DNA of 31,649 nucleotides from Dissophora ornata (GCA_025201705.1 MU616923.1:1-31649), one strand, 5' to 3'; counted from the first letter of the stretch, positions 19,927-31,126 are shown. Made by a program: numbers and translations. Notes: generated by a model not told the origin, from the sequence alone.

Positions 19927-19929
<3 letters not shown>
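16428..19929. other. 3.5-kb region without a supportable gene
   Basis: Lies between the divergent SUR2 and HSP40 start codons and so contains both promoters. Open frames (for example around 18157-18753) have no recognisable domains, and their codons look random. It contains a trinucleotide tract (17635-17662), a short imperfect tandem motif (CTAAGCT..GGTGCGA, about 19490-19522) and a TATA box (TATAAAAA, 19777-19784) about 200 nt before the HSP40 start. I found no tRNA or transposon end. Confidence 0.45.
17635..17662. repeat. (ATC)n microsatellite
   Basis: About nine CAT/ATC units. On the minus strand it lies inside a small ATG-to-TAA frame (MTGPCGQLNNQKR, a run of Asp, GKQEEDSFSKPAHL). That frame has no flanking exons I can support, so I list only the repeat. 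Confidence 0.7.

Positions 19930-19962
<33 letters not shown>
19930..19962 (+). repeat. (CA)16 microsatellite in HSP40 leader
   Basis: 33 nt of uninterrupted CA dinucleotides, 18 nt upstream of the HSP40 start codon and therefore probably in the 5' untranslated region. Likely length-variable between strains. Confidence 0.9.
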
Positions 19963-19965
<3 letters not shown>

Positions 19966-19980
19966 TACGACAAACACAAA

Positions 19981-21132
19981 ATGGGTCAAGACTACTACAG
20001 TATTCTCGGCGTATCAAAGGACGCAGATGAAGATCAGATCAAGAAAGCATACCGCAAGCTCGCCCTCAAATACCACCCCGACAAGAACTCGGCTCCTGAA
20101 GCCAAGAAAAAATTCCACGACATCTCTGAAGCCTATGAGGTTCTGAGCGACAAGAACAAGCGTGCCGTCTTTGACCAGTTTGGCGAGGAAGGCCTCAAGG
20201 GCGGTGGTGGAAGTCCCGGTGGTCCCGGCGGTCCCGGAGGTCCTGGAGGAGCTGGCGGCTTCCCTGCAGGATTCGGCGGCTTCCCCGGAGGTGGCGGACA
20301 CTCCTTCTCCTTCTCCTCTGGAGGCCCAGGAGGCATGGGTGGCGGCGGATTCAGACCGACGGATGCCGAAGATATCTTTAAGCAGTTCTTTTCGTCGTTC
20401 GGCGGCAGCAGCGGCGGCGGCGGCGGATTCGGAGAAGATGATATGTCTGGATTTGGTGGCATGGGGGGTATGCCTGGTATGGGGGGTATGCCTAGTATGG
20501 GAGGAATGCCCGGAGGAATGCCTGGAGGAAGACCCGGAGGTATGGGAGGACGGCCCCGCACACAGCAGCAGCAGCAGCAGTCAGCGCCCGAGAAGCCACC
20601 AGCACTGGTTCGTACATTGGCCGTCTCGCTCGAAGATTTGTCGAAGGGCGTTACGAAGCGCCTTAAGGTGACACGCAAGGTCCGTGATGGATCAGGACGA
20701 TCCGCAGACAAGATCCTCACCGTCGATGTCAAACCCGGCTGGAAGGCTGGAACCAAGATCCGATTTCCCAACGAGGGAGACGAGTACCCGAATGGAGCCA
20801 CACAAGACATCGAGTTTGTTCTGGAGGAGAAGCCTCATCCTCAGTTCGCCCGACGGGGAGACGACCTGGTTGTGGATCTCGAGCTCTCACTAGTAGAAGC
20901 TCTGAGTGGGTTCTCGAAGACCGTCAAGACGCTGGACGGAAAGACTCTCCCTGTTTCCTCCAGCGGTTCGCGGGTCATCCAGCCCGGCCAAGAGGAAAAG
21001 TTCCCCGGCGAGGGAATGCCCATCTCGAAGAAGCCAGGGCAGAGAGGCGATCTGATTGTGAAGTTCGTTGTCAAGTTCCCGACGCAACTCTCTGCCAGCC
21101 AGAAGGATGCACTCAAGAAGATTTTTGCATAA
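19981..21132 (+). CDS. HSP40 co-chaperone, class B (Sis1/DNAJB1-like)
   Basis: Intronless gene, 383 residues. The J domain occupies residues 1-70 with the HPD motif at 32-34, which stimulates Hsp70 ATPase. A long Gly/Phe region follows, then a Gly/Met-rich stretch with repeated GGMPGM units (about 160-190). The region holds a DIF motif (131-133) like that in Sis1, where the G/F region controls J-domain access. Two beta-barrel client-binding domains run from about residue 205 to the end, starting [14 protein letters not shown]. There is no CxxCxGxG zinc domain, so this is class B, not Ydj1-like. It ends KKIFA with no CaaX box. A TATA box lies about 200 nt upstream. I could not define a canonical heat-shock element with confidence. 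Location is cytosol/nucleus by family. Confidence 0.95.
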   Translation: MGQDYYSILGVSKDADEDQIKKAYRKLALKYHPDKNSAPEAKKKFHDISEAYEVLSDKNKRAVFDQFGEEGLKGGGGSPGGPGGPGGPGGAGGFPAGFGGFPGGGGHSFSFSSGGPGGMGGGGFRPTDAEDIFKQFFSSFGGSSGGGGGFGEDDMSGFGGMGGMPGMGGMPSMGGMPGGMPGGRPGGMGGRPRTQQQQQQSAPEKPPALVRTLAVSLEDLSKGVTKRLKVTRKVRDGSGRSADKILTVDVKPGWKAGTKIRFPNEGDEYPNGATQDIEFVLEEKPHPQFARRGDDLVVDLELSLVEALSGFSKTVKTLDGKTLPVSSSGSRVIQPGQEEKFPGEGMPISKKPGQRGDLIVKFVVKFPTQLSASQKDALKKIFA

Positions 21133-21468
21133 GACGGTGAAACACAATAGACAACCATCAACCATTATCATCGCCATCACCATCACCATCGTCATCGCCA
21201 TCGACAATACCATTCATTGTCTGTGCTCTTTTTTTTGGTCCTTTTACTTTTTTATTTCCAGTCTCGCTAATGACCTTGGCAAAACTCCATTCGGCACAAC
21301 TTTGTAACAACGCATAATCTCCTGTAAATAATAACAGCTCGAATAAAAAACGATTGTTGACTGATATCGCCATGTACATTTGAAGAAAATACTCTATGTT
21401 TGTTTTGGTTTGTTTTATTCGTCATTCATGCAAATTCCTCCAAGGAGCAACATAAATGTTTATGCGTC
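21133..21468. other. Convergent 3' intergenic region of HSP40 and acetyltransferase
   Basis: 336 bp with an imperfect CATCAC/CATCGC triplet-type repeat (21166-21205) just after the HSP40 stop and AATAAA near 21343. No gene is seen. Confidence 0.5.
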
Positions 21469-22483
21469 TCACTCTGCAGGCACGACCATGGTCTCAAAAT
21501 CCCAGTAGAACTGAATCGCGTCCACATAGCCCTCATTACCGTCACGACCCTGTCCTCGAAGGCGACCTGCCTTAGGAACGCGGCCGATCTCCTTGAATCC
21601 AAGACGACGCCAGAGTTTGATCGATGCAACATTGGACTCAAAGACAAGGTTGAACATCGAGGCCTTGTATCCGATCACTGGCACCATCCTCAAGAAGGAT
21701 TTACCAAGAATAGATCCGATCCCCAGACCGCGGTGGATCGGATTGACAATAAAGCCGCCATTGCAGATCTAGACGAAAATAGGAGTCGGGAGAGGACAAA
21801 GTCAGTTTGATGGCAAAAAAAAAAAAAAAAAAAAGCATCTTGGAGCTTGTAAAACAAGTCTCTCCCCCACCGATATAGCAGCACTTGCTATAGCAGTCAA
21901 TTTGACTTACGTGAGAACAACGACCCTACGATCGACGCAGTCAGGGAGAAACGATAATCGAAAATGCCGGAATTTCAGTGTATCAATACATGGTCACAAC
22001 ATTGAGAGAAACCAATTCGCTAGTTCGTATTTCCCTTACAGGATAATTGGGCTTGATGTAGAAGTATCCAAGGAGGTCTTGTTCCCAGTCCTTTGCCTCT
22101 TTCCGGGTCTCAAGGTCGGTTGCCTGCTTGTGATGGCCCTTTAGCAACACAAATGTATCCGCTGAGAAGAAGTAGTTGTTAAACTGTGTCGTATCCAGAG
22201 TAAACTCCTGAGGGTAGGTGTCTCCTCGTTCGATTTCTCTATTGAAAACCTGATGCATGGCCTCGACCAGCGCTTGGTGTTTGCCCGCGTTCAAGGTGTA
22301 AGTCTGAGTGGAGTTGTCAAAGGTCTCATTCGAGGCGATTCGGAGCAGGGTTGCATTGGGAGTGGAATCAACAGTGGTTGCCTCTGCATTCGCATTGCTT
22401 CTTAGGACGGCGTGGCGAGGCAGGATAGTGGCGAGGCTCTGGTCAGAGGTAGGGCGGGCGATGCTTCCATAGGCAGAGGACAT
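21469..22483 (-). CDS. GNAT N-acetyltransferase, Mpr1-like, three exons incl. 15-nt microexon
   Basis: Exons on the minus strand are 22483-22040, 21925-21911 (15 nt) and 21768-21469, giving 252 residues. The microexon encodes GRCSH and joins KPNYP to ICNGGF, restoring the family-typical segment; yeast Mpr1 has RCSH.CNAGF here. The acetyl-CoA loop is HRGLGIG (165-171). The C-terminus keeps GYKASMFNLVFESN, LWRRLGFKEIGRVPKAGRL and YVDAI, matching Mpr1/Ppr1. Mpr1 acetylates azetidine-2-carboxylate and proline-pathway metabolites and protects against oxidative stress; the substrate here is inferred only. An in-frame ATG at 22561 exists but overlaps a TATATATG box (22559-22566), so transcription probably starts after it and I choose 22483. 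A 20-nt T tract precedes exon 3. Confidence 0.87.
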
Positions 22484-22706
22484 GTTGCTTGCTTGCTTGG
22501 ATAGAGAATGATTTGATATGGGTGTATGGGGATATGAGGTTCGTCCAAGAGCAAGTAGCATATATAGTAAATTCAGTAGGGCGTCTATATTTTTTCTGCC
22601 ACATTCTGTTGCTCCAAGCGCTCCAAGGAAAAAAAAACGGCGAAAACCCTATAATACACAGTTGTATTTTTTTTGATACTTTAAATGCGGATGGCTATAT
22701 ACTCAT

Positions 22707-24209
22707 TCAAACCGTCGACAGCGTCCTCATCACCAGTTCATAGGTCGTAAATGTCGCGGCAGCGGCAGGAACGGCGCGAATGATGGTTGGAGAAAACCCA
22801 CGGAAGAATGGCTTGATACCTCCTTCCCTGTACACTTGCTTGGTGGCATCCCAAATGTAGAACGCGCCCTTTGGTGGGTTGGGTTGGTTTTGAATCTGAG
22901 AGGAGCAATTTAATAACGCCATTACGTTAGCGACGCTTGACACACATATTCTTTCTTTCCATACTCCACAGATAAACATACCATAGACTTCAGCATATCA
23001 AGAGGGTAGCATGCAAACCAGTATGAGACACCTCCTGTAGCACCCGACGCCATCAGTGAAAAGAGGCCCAATGGATAGGTGGCAGGATCCTCGCCCTTTG
23101 GTGTCAAGTATCTCTTCATGCCTTCAAACCCGGCATAGAATCCAGCATAACCAGGGATCTCTCTCATGACAGTGATCCAGTATCCACGCATCAATCCGTG
23201 GCGAACACCGTGCTCCTTGATCAATTGACGTGCACAGTCCACGGGCCCTGAGTAATGCACAGTTGATCCTGTTCCATATTGTGCCTGCATCTTAATTTTG
23301 AGAAGCTCCACTGGCGAGGCCAAAATGGCATTCACAATACCTAATTTACAGAGATTACCAGGGGATGCAGAGACGTATACAGGACTGAGCAATCGGTCGA
23401 GATAGGATCATACCCAAGCAGGCTGCGGTCGCTTACGGTCGTACCTGCTCCTGCCCCCGCAATTGCGATCTGATTCAGGGTCAAAGGCCCCCCCGGATAA
23501 GGCTCCTGAAGCTTCTTAAAGTTGGAGTACGCTGCGAAGAGAAGCGCGTTCACTGCAGCGACACCGACTAGAGGACTGGCCATGCCTACATGATGAGCAA
23601 AATGAGAGGGAAAAGGTTTCAGCGTGTTGAATGCGGAGAACGACAACAAATCAACCTGAGCATAATTTCGACATATCGCTAAGATATCACGAATCTCTTC
23701 GGATTGAGAATCTTGTTTAGTAGCTACTTTATATACCTTTGTAAAGCCCTAGGAAACCCTCATTTTCAATGGTTTTCCGTAGACAATCCATGGGCCCGGC
23801 AAACCGTCCGGAATGGCCCTCGATTTGCAGACGAGTCTTGATCGTGTCCATAGGCTGACCGACCGTGACCTGGGCCTAAAATGTGTGATTTTTTGGGGGA
23901 TGATGGAGACTGTGAGATAACTGACCGACTGTCTGATTTCAGGTACACATAGATCGCCGGTATCTATGCTGGGTTATTTGTCCTGAAATAACAGAACCCG
24001 TGCTTTGTCGCCACGACTTTACCATTCCTCCGAGACTAAGCAATTGATACAATCAAACAGAATGGATGATGGGTAAGGAGAAGCAGAGGACAGAACAAAA
24101 AACAAAAAAAAAAATAGAAAGTAAGTATTCCGACTTGCTATCCAGTACAATACCTTCCTGCAACAAAGTCATGCCAGGGCACAAGCTCCTTTTGCTTAAG
24201 TTCAGACAT
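22707..24209 (-). CDS. Mitochondrial carrier (SLC25), Ymc1/Crc1-like, six exons incl. 13-nt microexon
   Basis: Inner-membrane transporter of 298 residues with three tandem repeats. Exons on the minus strand are 24209-24154, 24035-24023, 23875-23737, 23585-23445, 23340-22982 and 22895-22707. The 13-nt microexon supplies the end of a split Ser codon and LGGM, giving VAGSLGGMAQVTVGQP, the expected start of repeat 1. The three signatures are QPMDTIKTRLQ, SPVELLKIKMQ and YPLDMLKSMIQ; the last spans an exon junction. It resembles the yeast Ymc1/Ymc2 (amino acid) and Crc1 (acylcarnitine) subfamily; the substrate cannot be fixed from this. It ends FTTYELVMRTLSTV, as family members do. It shares a 734-bp divergent promoter region with the SPX gene. 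Confidence 0.92.
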
Positions 24210-24943
24210 TGCTGCGGTATGATGCGAGGAGTGAATGAGGATGGATGCAAGGAAGGCGTGAATGGAAAGGGAGCCAAACGAGTGAAGACAAGCTCGCGCG
24301 TTATTATCCGTTGAAGAGAGCCAAAGAGTGACTGCGAATGGCGTCAATGTTTTTTCAGATCCAACGCATTCCAACCACAGGAGTTCTTGGGTGTTTCTTC
24401 GGCATGTGGCTGCCGCTGGTGTCTCGAAAGCTGCGTGTATGGGTCGTAGGGGTGACTGAAGGGATACGGATATGCCAGGGCCAAACATGGAGGCGCCGCT
24501 CATGGATAGAGTATCTTTGGCAGTCTCCTGTGTCTACAAAGAGCACGAGCAGCTTAGAGGTTGTCCCTGCATAATTACGAGCAATTGAAAGGCGTGGAGT
24601 GACAAGAGCTGGTTCTGGATAGAGCAATCGCCATGCGCTTGTAGGATGTGTGCCTGGCTTGTCTGCTGTTTAGCGTTTTCATTGGGGGCCCGTGTATAGA
24701 AACTTTCGCTGAGGCTCCGCCAGGGACCGGAGTGAGTTGTGACACATAACCCAGTTGACTGCATATGACAACAGTAACCCCGCATTGATTCCCTTTCAAA
24801 GACACTCTCTCGAGCTCCTCTTTCTTCCTTCTCCCTCCTCTCTCCCTCCCTCTCTCCTTCTTCTCATTCCCTTCTCATTCATTCATTCATTCAAACCACT
24901 CCCTCGCCACCCATTCTCATTCACATTCACCTGCCTCCGGCCA
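24210..24943. promoter_or_regulatory. Divergent promoter region, carrier and SPX genes
   Basis: 734 bp between two divergent start codons. The SPX side is strongly CT-rich (24815-24900) with an (ATTC)n run at 24873-24893, typical of fungal 5' leaders. No gene is supported in it; the frame that extends upstream of 24944 is low-complexity and begins without a proper context. Confidence 0.45.
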
Positions 24944-27432
24944 ATGAAGTACGGAAACTATCTCAGTGAGAGAAAGCTCCAACTGCCCGAGGAGTGGCAG
25001 CAGGTCTTTATCGACTACGAGGGCCTCAAGAACTTCATCAAGGAACATATTGCCCCCGCCTGCCTTAAGCCCACTCTCGCCAATCAACAGTCTTGGCCCA
25101 CCCCAAATGCCGCTGCCTCTCCCATTATCGGCGGATCCTTCACACCGGCTGCGACAAAGGAAGACCTGAATGCCTTCTCGGCCGTGATCGCCTCCAGACT
25201 GACGGTCATCCAGATCAAAGTACCCGAGTTCCTGACACAACTCGATCAACAGGTCGCTGATGTCTCGAACTTTACGACAACCCAGACTCGAAAGATCTAC
25301 GAGGACTACGGAGCCTTTCAGGGCAGCCAGATCGGACTAGGATTGGTTTCGACTACAGGATCGAACGGCGACAGCAATGGAACTGCTGCAGCAGCCACTT
25401 CAACAACAGAGACCTCTGAGGACTCGCTAGAGACACTGCTGCAATCGGTGCTCAAGCTGGAGAGGTACATCTTTTTGAACTACACAGGCATTGTCAAGAT
25501 CATCAAGAAGATGGATCGCCATGCCGGTCTGGGGATCAGCGAGGCCTACCTGGGCCGTGTCTGGAAGTTGCCGTTTGCGAGGGCCGAGCAATTGAGCTCG
25601 CTGAAGAAGGAGCTCATGGAGAAGTTGAGCGGTGTGTTGACCAAGATTAGCACAATAGGTGCTCAGCAAGATGCCGCCATTGGACGTTCATGTAAGAAGC
25701 ACGTTTTTGTCTTTTCTTGTATTTTTTTTTTTTTTTTTTGTGCTTCACTATCATTTATATTTTGAGTCACCATCAATTGTTGCGCCTCAACCCCTTCTCT
25801 ATCTTCCGTCGCAATTATCGCTTTGCATGCGATGAACGGTACTTGAGAGATAAGAAGCGATCATGATTCCGACAAGATAAATCCCACCATCGAATACCTT
25901 AACCAGAAAAAAAAAGGCTGATTGTCATAAATCTTCCGATAAAAGAACCTAATCAATTGAACCCCGGTTATTTCCAAATTCAGTAGCAGAGGCGCCGTTC
26001 TCACCCCTGGCGCTCAACTTCAAGGCGGACTCACCCGTGATGATGTGGCGCCCCACAGCACTAAAGTCCACAGAAAAGACCTGGTTCCCTCCAGGACCGC
26101 TCTTGCCCCATCAGCGTGTTCTGATTTCGATGAGTGGGCCTCACGGAACCGACATTATTGGAACTTTGCTCGCCTGTGCGGCCAAATACCAATGTGCGGT
26201 CGACGACTTTTCGTTTGCACGTCTCTATCATAACGTGACGTTCGCGATCCTGATCACGATCAAGAACGACGATATGGATATCTTCAAGGACCTGGCTGCA
26301 GCCGCAAAGCGATGGGATGCGACCCTGACGTTCGACATTCTGGATTCATTGAAGAAGGACCCACATTTCGGAAACTACGTGCCAGGATCATTAGAAGATG
26401 CACCTTATGAGGGACGTTTGAAGTACACAGCCACGGTTCTCTGTCAACATGGTCTGACATCAGCGTTCTTGTCGGACTGGACAAAGTTGCTGCTGGAGAA
26501 CAAGATTTCGGTCGAGAAGATGGTTCGTCTAAACGAGGGCCAGCTCTCGTGCGCAGATTATAAGCTGTCGATCCCCTCGAACTTGAGCATGGACAAGTTC
26601 AGGGAGGCACTCTTCCAGCTCAGCGCGGATCATGGAACAGATGTTGCTTTGCAGCCATATGACGTGTTCAGGAAACATAAGCGCCTTGTCGTCTTTGATA
26701 TGGACTCGACACTGATTCAGCAGGAAGTTATTGACGAGATCGCACGACATGCCGGTGTCATGGAAAAGGTTTCGGTAAGTTTATCATCTTTATTTGAAAA
26801 AGTTCCTCGATTTGTTGTACGCGACATTGGCTAACATTTGATTATCGATTCAATGGAAATAGGAAATCACGGAGGCAGCCATGAACGGAGAGATCGACTT
26901 TAAAGAGTCGCTCAAGCGACGCGTTGCACTCCTGAAAGGCACCCCAGTCGCCGTATTGGATACCGTTCGAGAGCAACTGACCTTCACTGAGGACGCGCTC
27001 TATCTCTGCAAGGCTCTTAAAAAGATCGGATTCAAGCTAGCTGTCATTTCTGGAGGCTTCATGCCATTGGCTCTGCACGTTAAGAACGTGCTCGGACTCG
27101 ACTATGCCTTTGCTAACCAGCTGAAGGTCTCGCCTGACGGACTGTATCTCACCGGTGAGACTGTTGGCCCCATTGTCTCGGGTGAAAGAAAGGCTGAGTT
27201 GCTGGAGGTCATTGCACAGGCAGAGTCGGTGACGCTAGACCAGGTCATTGCTGTAGGCGATGGTGCAAACGATCTGTGGATGCTGGCCAAAGCCGGTCTG
27301 GGCATCGCCTTCAACGCCAAACCCAGAGTTCAGCAGAAGGCTCGCGCGAGAATTAACCAGAAGAGTCTCAAGTATGTCCTCTACCTGCTTGGATACGAGG
27401 ATGCAGAGATCCGACAGCTCGCCAATTCGTAG
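24944..27432 (+). CDS. SPX domain - ACT - phosphoserine phosphatase (SerB) fusion, three exons
   Basis: Exons are 24944-25691, 25984-26774 and 26863-27432, giving 702 residues. Residues 1-240 are an SPX domain: MKYGNYLSE, then FIDYEGLKNFIK (Y25, K29), and KIIKKMDRH (K185, K188, K189), the lysine cluster that binds inositol pyrophosphates. An ACT-like regulatory domain follows (SMSGPHGTDIIGTLLACA). Then comes a full SerB HAD phosphatase: VFDMDSTLI (D488, D490), ISGGF, GERKAELL and VGDGANDLWML, with EITEAAMNGEIDFKESL typical of SerB. SerB makes L-serine from phosphoserine. The SPX-to-ACT join depends on one 292-nt intron; donor GTAAGA and acceptor TTCAG keep the frame through EAPFSPLALNFKADSP. 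The alternative is two adjacent genes, with the second starting at ATG 26040. I favour the fusion because the frame upstream of 26040 is open back to the acceptor and looks coding. Confidence 0.82.
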
Positions 27433-27538
27433 ACCGCTGCATGTTAAGAAACGGCTTAGCCTTTTAGAATATATTCCTGTGTCTTCTTTATATCCGAATG
27501 CAATTGAAGCAAGCATAACTATTAGAGCACTATATCGT
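27433..27538. other. 106-bp convergent 3' gap
   Basis: Only 106 bp separate the stop codons of the SPX-SerB gene (+) and the RecQ gene (-). Their 3' untranslated regions probably overlap, allowing antisense effects. Confidence 0.6.
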
Positions 27539-30500
27539 CTAGATTCGAGTGCGCTTGCGACTAGCTTGAGGCGGCTCGTGTTCATCCGAATCATACTCAT
27601 CGTAGAAAAGCTCCTGGCCATCTTCACTTGTCCCATCGCTGCCTCCTTTCTTAGTGCTGCTCGGTGGAACGGCCTTATAGCTCGAGGAGACTGCCTTGCC
27701 TTTGCTCGCTGCGCTGCTTTTACTAGACGAGTCTGCGGCAAACCGCGAGAGTCCTGCTCGAAAGTCAGACACATCATCGAACTCTCCAAACCCATCGTCG
27801 TCAATAGTCTCGGTCTCGTGGCTATCCAAGAATATAAAGCCATCCTCGTCCAGATCTTCAAAGAAATCGTCATCTATAACGGTGTCCTTTACTAGCGCCT
27901 TCTTGCGACTCTTGGCCCCTGCGCTGGACTTGGAGCCCGATTTTGTGGCGCCAGAGCCTTCAGCGTCAGATTTCTTGGTGCGCTTCTTGGCTGATGTAGC
28001 TGCAGACGAATTGCTTGTGCTCTACGCAATAGCAAGGAGTGGGTCAAAGAAATTAGCAAGGACAGAAGTATAGGATACTTTACATCCGTCTACAGAGGCG
28101 TGAACTTACGCCTGAGGCGAACGGCATCTCAATCTTGACAGTGCCATTCATAACACCGCAAGCTTCACGGCCAAGATACACGTAGTTCGCAAAAGCCTGC
28201 CCACAGGATTCCACTCGCTCGTCAAGAACCTTCTTAGAAACAAGCAGTCGAGCCAACCTCTCCGCATCGGTACGACCCCAGTTCTTCCCCAACCCATGGC
28301 CCTCCAGTCGTTCGTGGCCGTACTGACTAATTTTTTTGGTTTTTGCTCCGCGAAAAAGATCCACAAAATATGCTAGCGTGAACCGATCCATCTCTCGACG
28401 CGCCGTATAGTTGTAAAGGTTCATCCGAGTTGAGGGGTCCTCGTTGTACACAATTTTGCGGACAAAACCAATGATAGTCTTAGCCTCTGTTGACACATCC
28501 TTGACGTCAAACTTCAGATTCCTCCGGCAGTTGTCGCAAGTGTTGGCACAATCCAGGGGCGAAAAATGCTCGCCAAAGTAACTAAGCACCTGTGCTCGAC
28601 GACAGTCCATCTTATTCTCGCAGTACATGATCATCTGCTGAAGGTTATCCCGCTGTCGTTGCTTCTGATCCCGATTGCCTTCTCCTTTGTCGATCATAAA
28701 ATCGATTGTAACCTTGTCGCGGTAGGTGTAAAATAAGATACATTGCGCACTGTTGCCATCACGCCCCGCTCGTCCCGTCTCCTGATAATAGCCTTCTAGC
28801 GATTGCGGAAGTGAGTGGTGGATCACGAATCGCACGTTGGCTTTATCAATACCCATACCGAACGCCACTGTCGCCACAATGATTTGTGTTTCGCCATCCT
28901 GCCATGACTGCTGAATCGCCTGCCTATCCGATTTGTCGAGTCCTGCATGGTAATGCTGGGCGCTCAGGCCGTACTGGTTGCGTAACTTGTCCGCCATCTC
29001 CTCGCACGCACGCTTGCTAGTACAATAGATGATACCGCACGCGCCAGGGTACGTCGCTGTAATGAAGGCATGGATATCGGCGTAAATCTTGGCCGTCTTG
29101 GGTCGAACCTCATAGTAAAGGTTCCGACGATTGAAAGACTGCTTGAGCACCAAACAGTTCTGCATCCCGAGATTGAACAAGACATCCTGCTGGACCTTGT
29201 CATTCGCAGTAGCAGTCAAGGCCATAAATGGAACTCCTGGGTAGGTGAGCTTGAGTTGGCCAAGTTGTTTGTAGTCCGGTCGAAAGTCGTGTCCCCACTG
29301 ACTCAGACAGTGTGCCTCGTCTACGACAAACCGCGCCAATAGTCCACGTGCATAGAGTCGCTTTAGTGCCGATTGGGCCTGCCCACTCTTGGATAACATT
29401 TCTGGCGTCATATAGACCAATTTCGTCCTGACCTGTTCCGCCCCAAGCTCATCAAAAATGAACCTCCTCATTTCGGCGTCAAGATTGCCATGCAAAATTA
29501 CAGTAGCCACACCCCTACGGACGAGGTGATACGCCTGATCCTGCATCAAACTGAGCAGAGGCGAGATGACAATCGTGACCCCAGTAGGGTCATCGGCGTT
29601 GCCGTTGCCGACTGTGGCTGGTAGCTGATAGCATAAACTCTTGCCTCCGCCCGTTGGCATTAAAACAAACACATCTTTGCCAGAAAGAGTCGCATTGATC
29701 GCTGCTAGTTGGTTCGTACGAAATTCCCGTAGCTCGAATACCTTCCGGAGGGCCGTGTTCACTCTTCCTGACCAGCGATAGGCGGTCGTATCTTTGGAGG
29801 TAGAGAGTTGAGAGAGCTGGGAGCTAGATGTGACAGCGCCAGATATATGACGGCTTGTAACAAGAGCCGCCGAAGTTGTCGATACTAGGGATGTGTTGCT
29901 ACTGACGCCGCCGCTGTTGAAGTTGGGATTGTTGTTATTTGAATACGGTCGATTTCTCTCAAAAATCGATGTAGACTCTTGGTGAGATTGGAAATTGTAG
30001 GTTTGGTTGGCGTTCGCTGAAGTGATAGCGGTAGAGACTCGTGTTGTCTGGACGACATTATTGCGAGTAAAATCAGCGTTATTATTGAGCGTGCTTCCAA
30101 TGAAAGCACTACCCCTATTGTTGTCGCTGGCGCTACTCCTGCTACTATTATTGCTAGACGACGCCACACCTGTCCTTACAACCTCCAGCCTATGCTGCAG
30201 GCTGCTGATACGATCGCGCATGGCCCTCCAATCCTTTTTGAGATCATCGGTATCCTGATTCGAATCTTCACAGTCCATGATCAAATCCCCTAGGCGCCTT
30301 TTCTCATCCATGGCTGTCTGTAGCATAACCTCCAGTTCCTCGGTCGATGCATCCCCGTCTGTATCCATGACGCTTGAAGAGTTAGCGCCAGTGACCCTGC
30401 TAAGTGACTCACTCTTCTTTGGCATCTCTACAAGAGGGGGTGAGCGAGGAAGCGGGGGCCGGATAGTACTGATGATAGGGGCAGGACTACTGCTAGAACT

Positions 30501-31126
30501 GCCTTGGGTGACAGGCTAAGTTATGGTAAATACAACCGTGGTGTCAGTATCCGTGACAGATATAGCAGACGTTTCAACTAGTAAGTAATGCATACCTTGG
30601 TACTATATTCCGTAGAGTCTATTACTGTCGGTCTGTTCGAGCCTCCCCATCCTAGCGTTGTTGGCTTTGGGCTGGGTGATGTTAGGTTTTGACCCGCGAT
30701 TGTGCCTGGGTTCCGTGAACCGATATTGGACACCTATGCGACCGATGGAACTGTGAGGGTATGCTCTGACATGTATTTCCATCCTATCCGGAACGCGCAT
30801 CGTCTGTTGCTTGAGTGATAAGTTGAAAACATTGCTACCTGACGTGTGAGCAAAGGAACTGCTGTTGCAGAGCTTGCGTTGCTGGTAGCCGAAGGCTCAT
30901 AAATGCTGTTGCTTGAATGAACTCCAAATTCGTAGGACTGTGGGGGCTCCACGGCAACAAGCTCCATGTTACTGGTGACTCCACCTGGGTGGCGATTCTC
31001 CTTGCCACCAAGTCCGAGATGTAGAGCACTATTGGGGCAGAGACTGGTAATGCCTGGGAACTTTTCGGCGACCGCTCTGCGCATCTCCTCGAGATTGTTC
31101 TTTGTCTGCCGTGCGCGGAGGGCCAT
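27539..31126 (-). CDS. RecQ-family DNA helicase, four exons
   Basis: ATP-dependent 3'-5' DNA helicase of 1,104 residues for recombination and replication repair. Exons on the minus strand are 31126-30839, 30733-30596, 30515-28110 and 28021-27539, all phase 0. The N-terminal 400 residues are Ser/Asn/Thr-rich with a short coiled coil (ELEVMLQTAMDEKRRLGDLI). The helicase core has FRTNQLAAINA, Walker A MPTGGGKSLCYQLP (about residue 430), DEAHCLSQWGHDFRPDY (about 540), and motif VI QETGRAGRDG. The RQC zinc-binding region follows (CRRAQVLSYFGE, CANTCDNC), then the winged-helix part. I see no HRDC domain; the protein ends in a Lys-rich then acidic tail (KKRTKKSD, DDDFFEDLDEDG) and ASRKRTRI, a likely nuclear signal. 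It is closest to Sgs1/BLM in core and RQC, but shorter. The ATG at 30425 inside exon 3 is also possible as a start. Confidence 0.9.

Noticed and set aside
20133..20810. Long Pro-rich open frame antisense to the HSP40 gene
   Set aside because: It is the mirror of the Gly/Phe and Gly/Met repeats of the real gene; GC-rich glycine codons read as proline on the other strand.
22484..22561. Upstream in-frame ATG giving a 26-residue longer acetyltransferase
   Set aside because: It overlaps a TATATATG box, so transcription most likely begins downstream. The added residues show no conservation.
24755..24943. Upstream extension of the SPX open frame
   Set aside because: It is Pro/Ser/Leu-rich and derived from the CT-rich leader. 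SPX proteins start directly at MKYG.
26040..27432. Independent SerB gene starting at ATG 26040
   Set aside because: Not excluded, but less favoured. The frame is open and coding-like upstream to a good acceptor at 25982-25983, and it fits the phase of the SPX donor exactly.
30603..30800. Alternative reading frame for RecQ exon 2
   Set aside because: It ends at TAG before the GTATGC donor. The frame starting after ATAG (30733) is open and in phase with exons 1 and 3.
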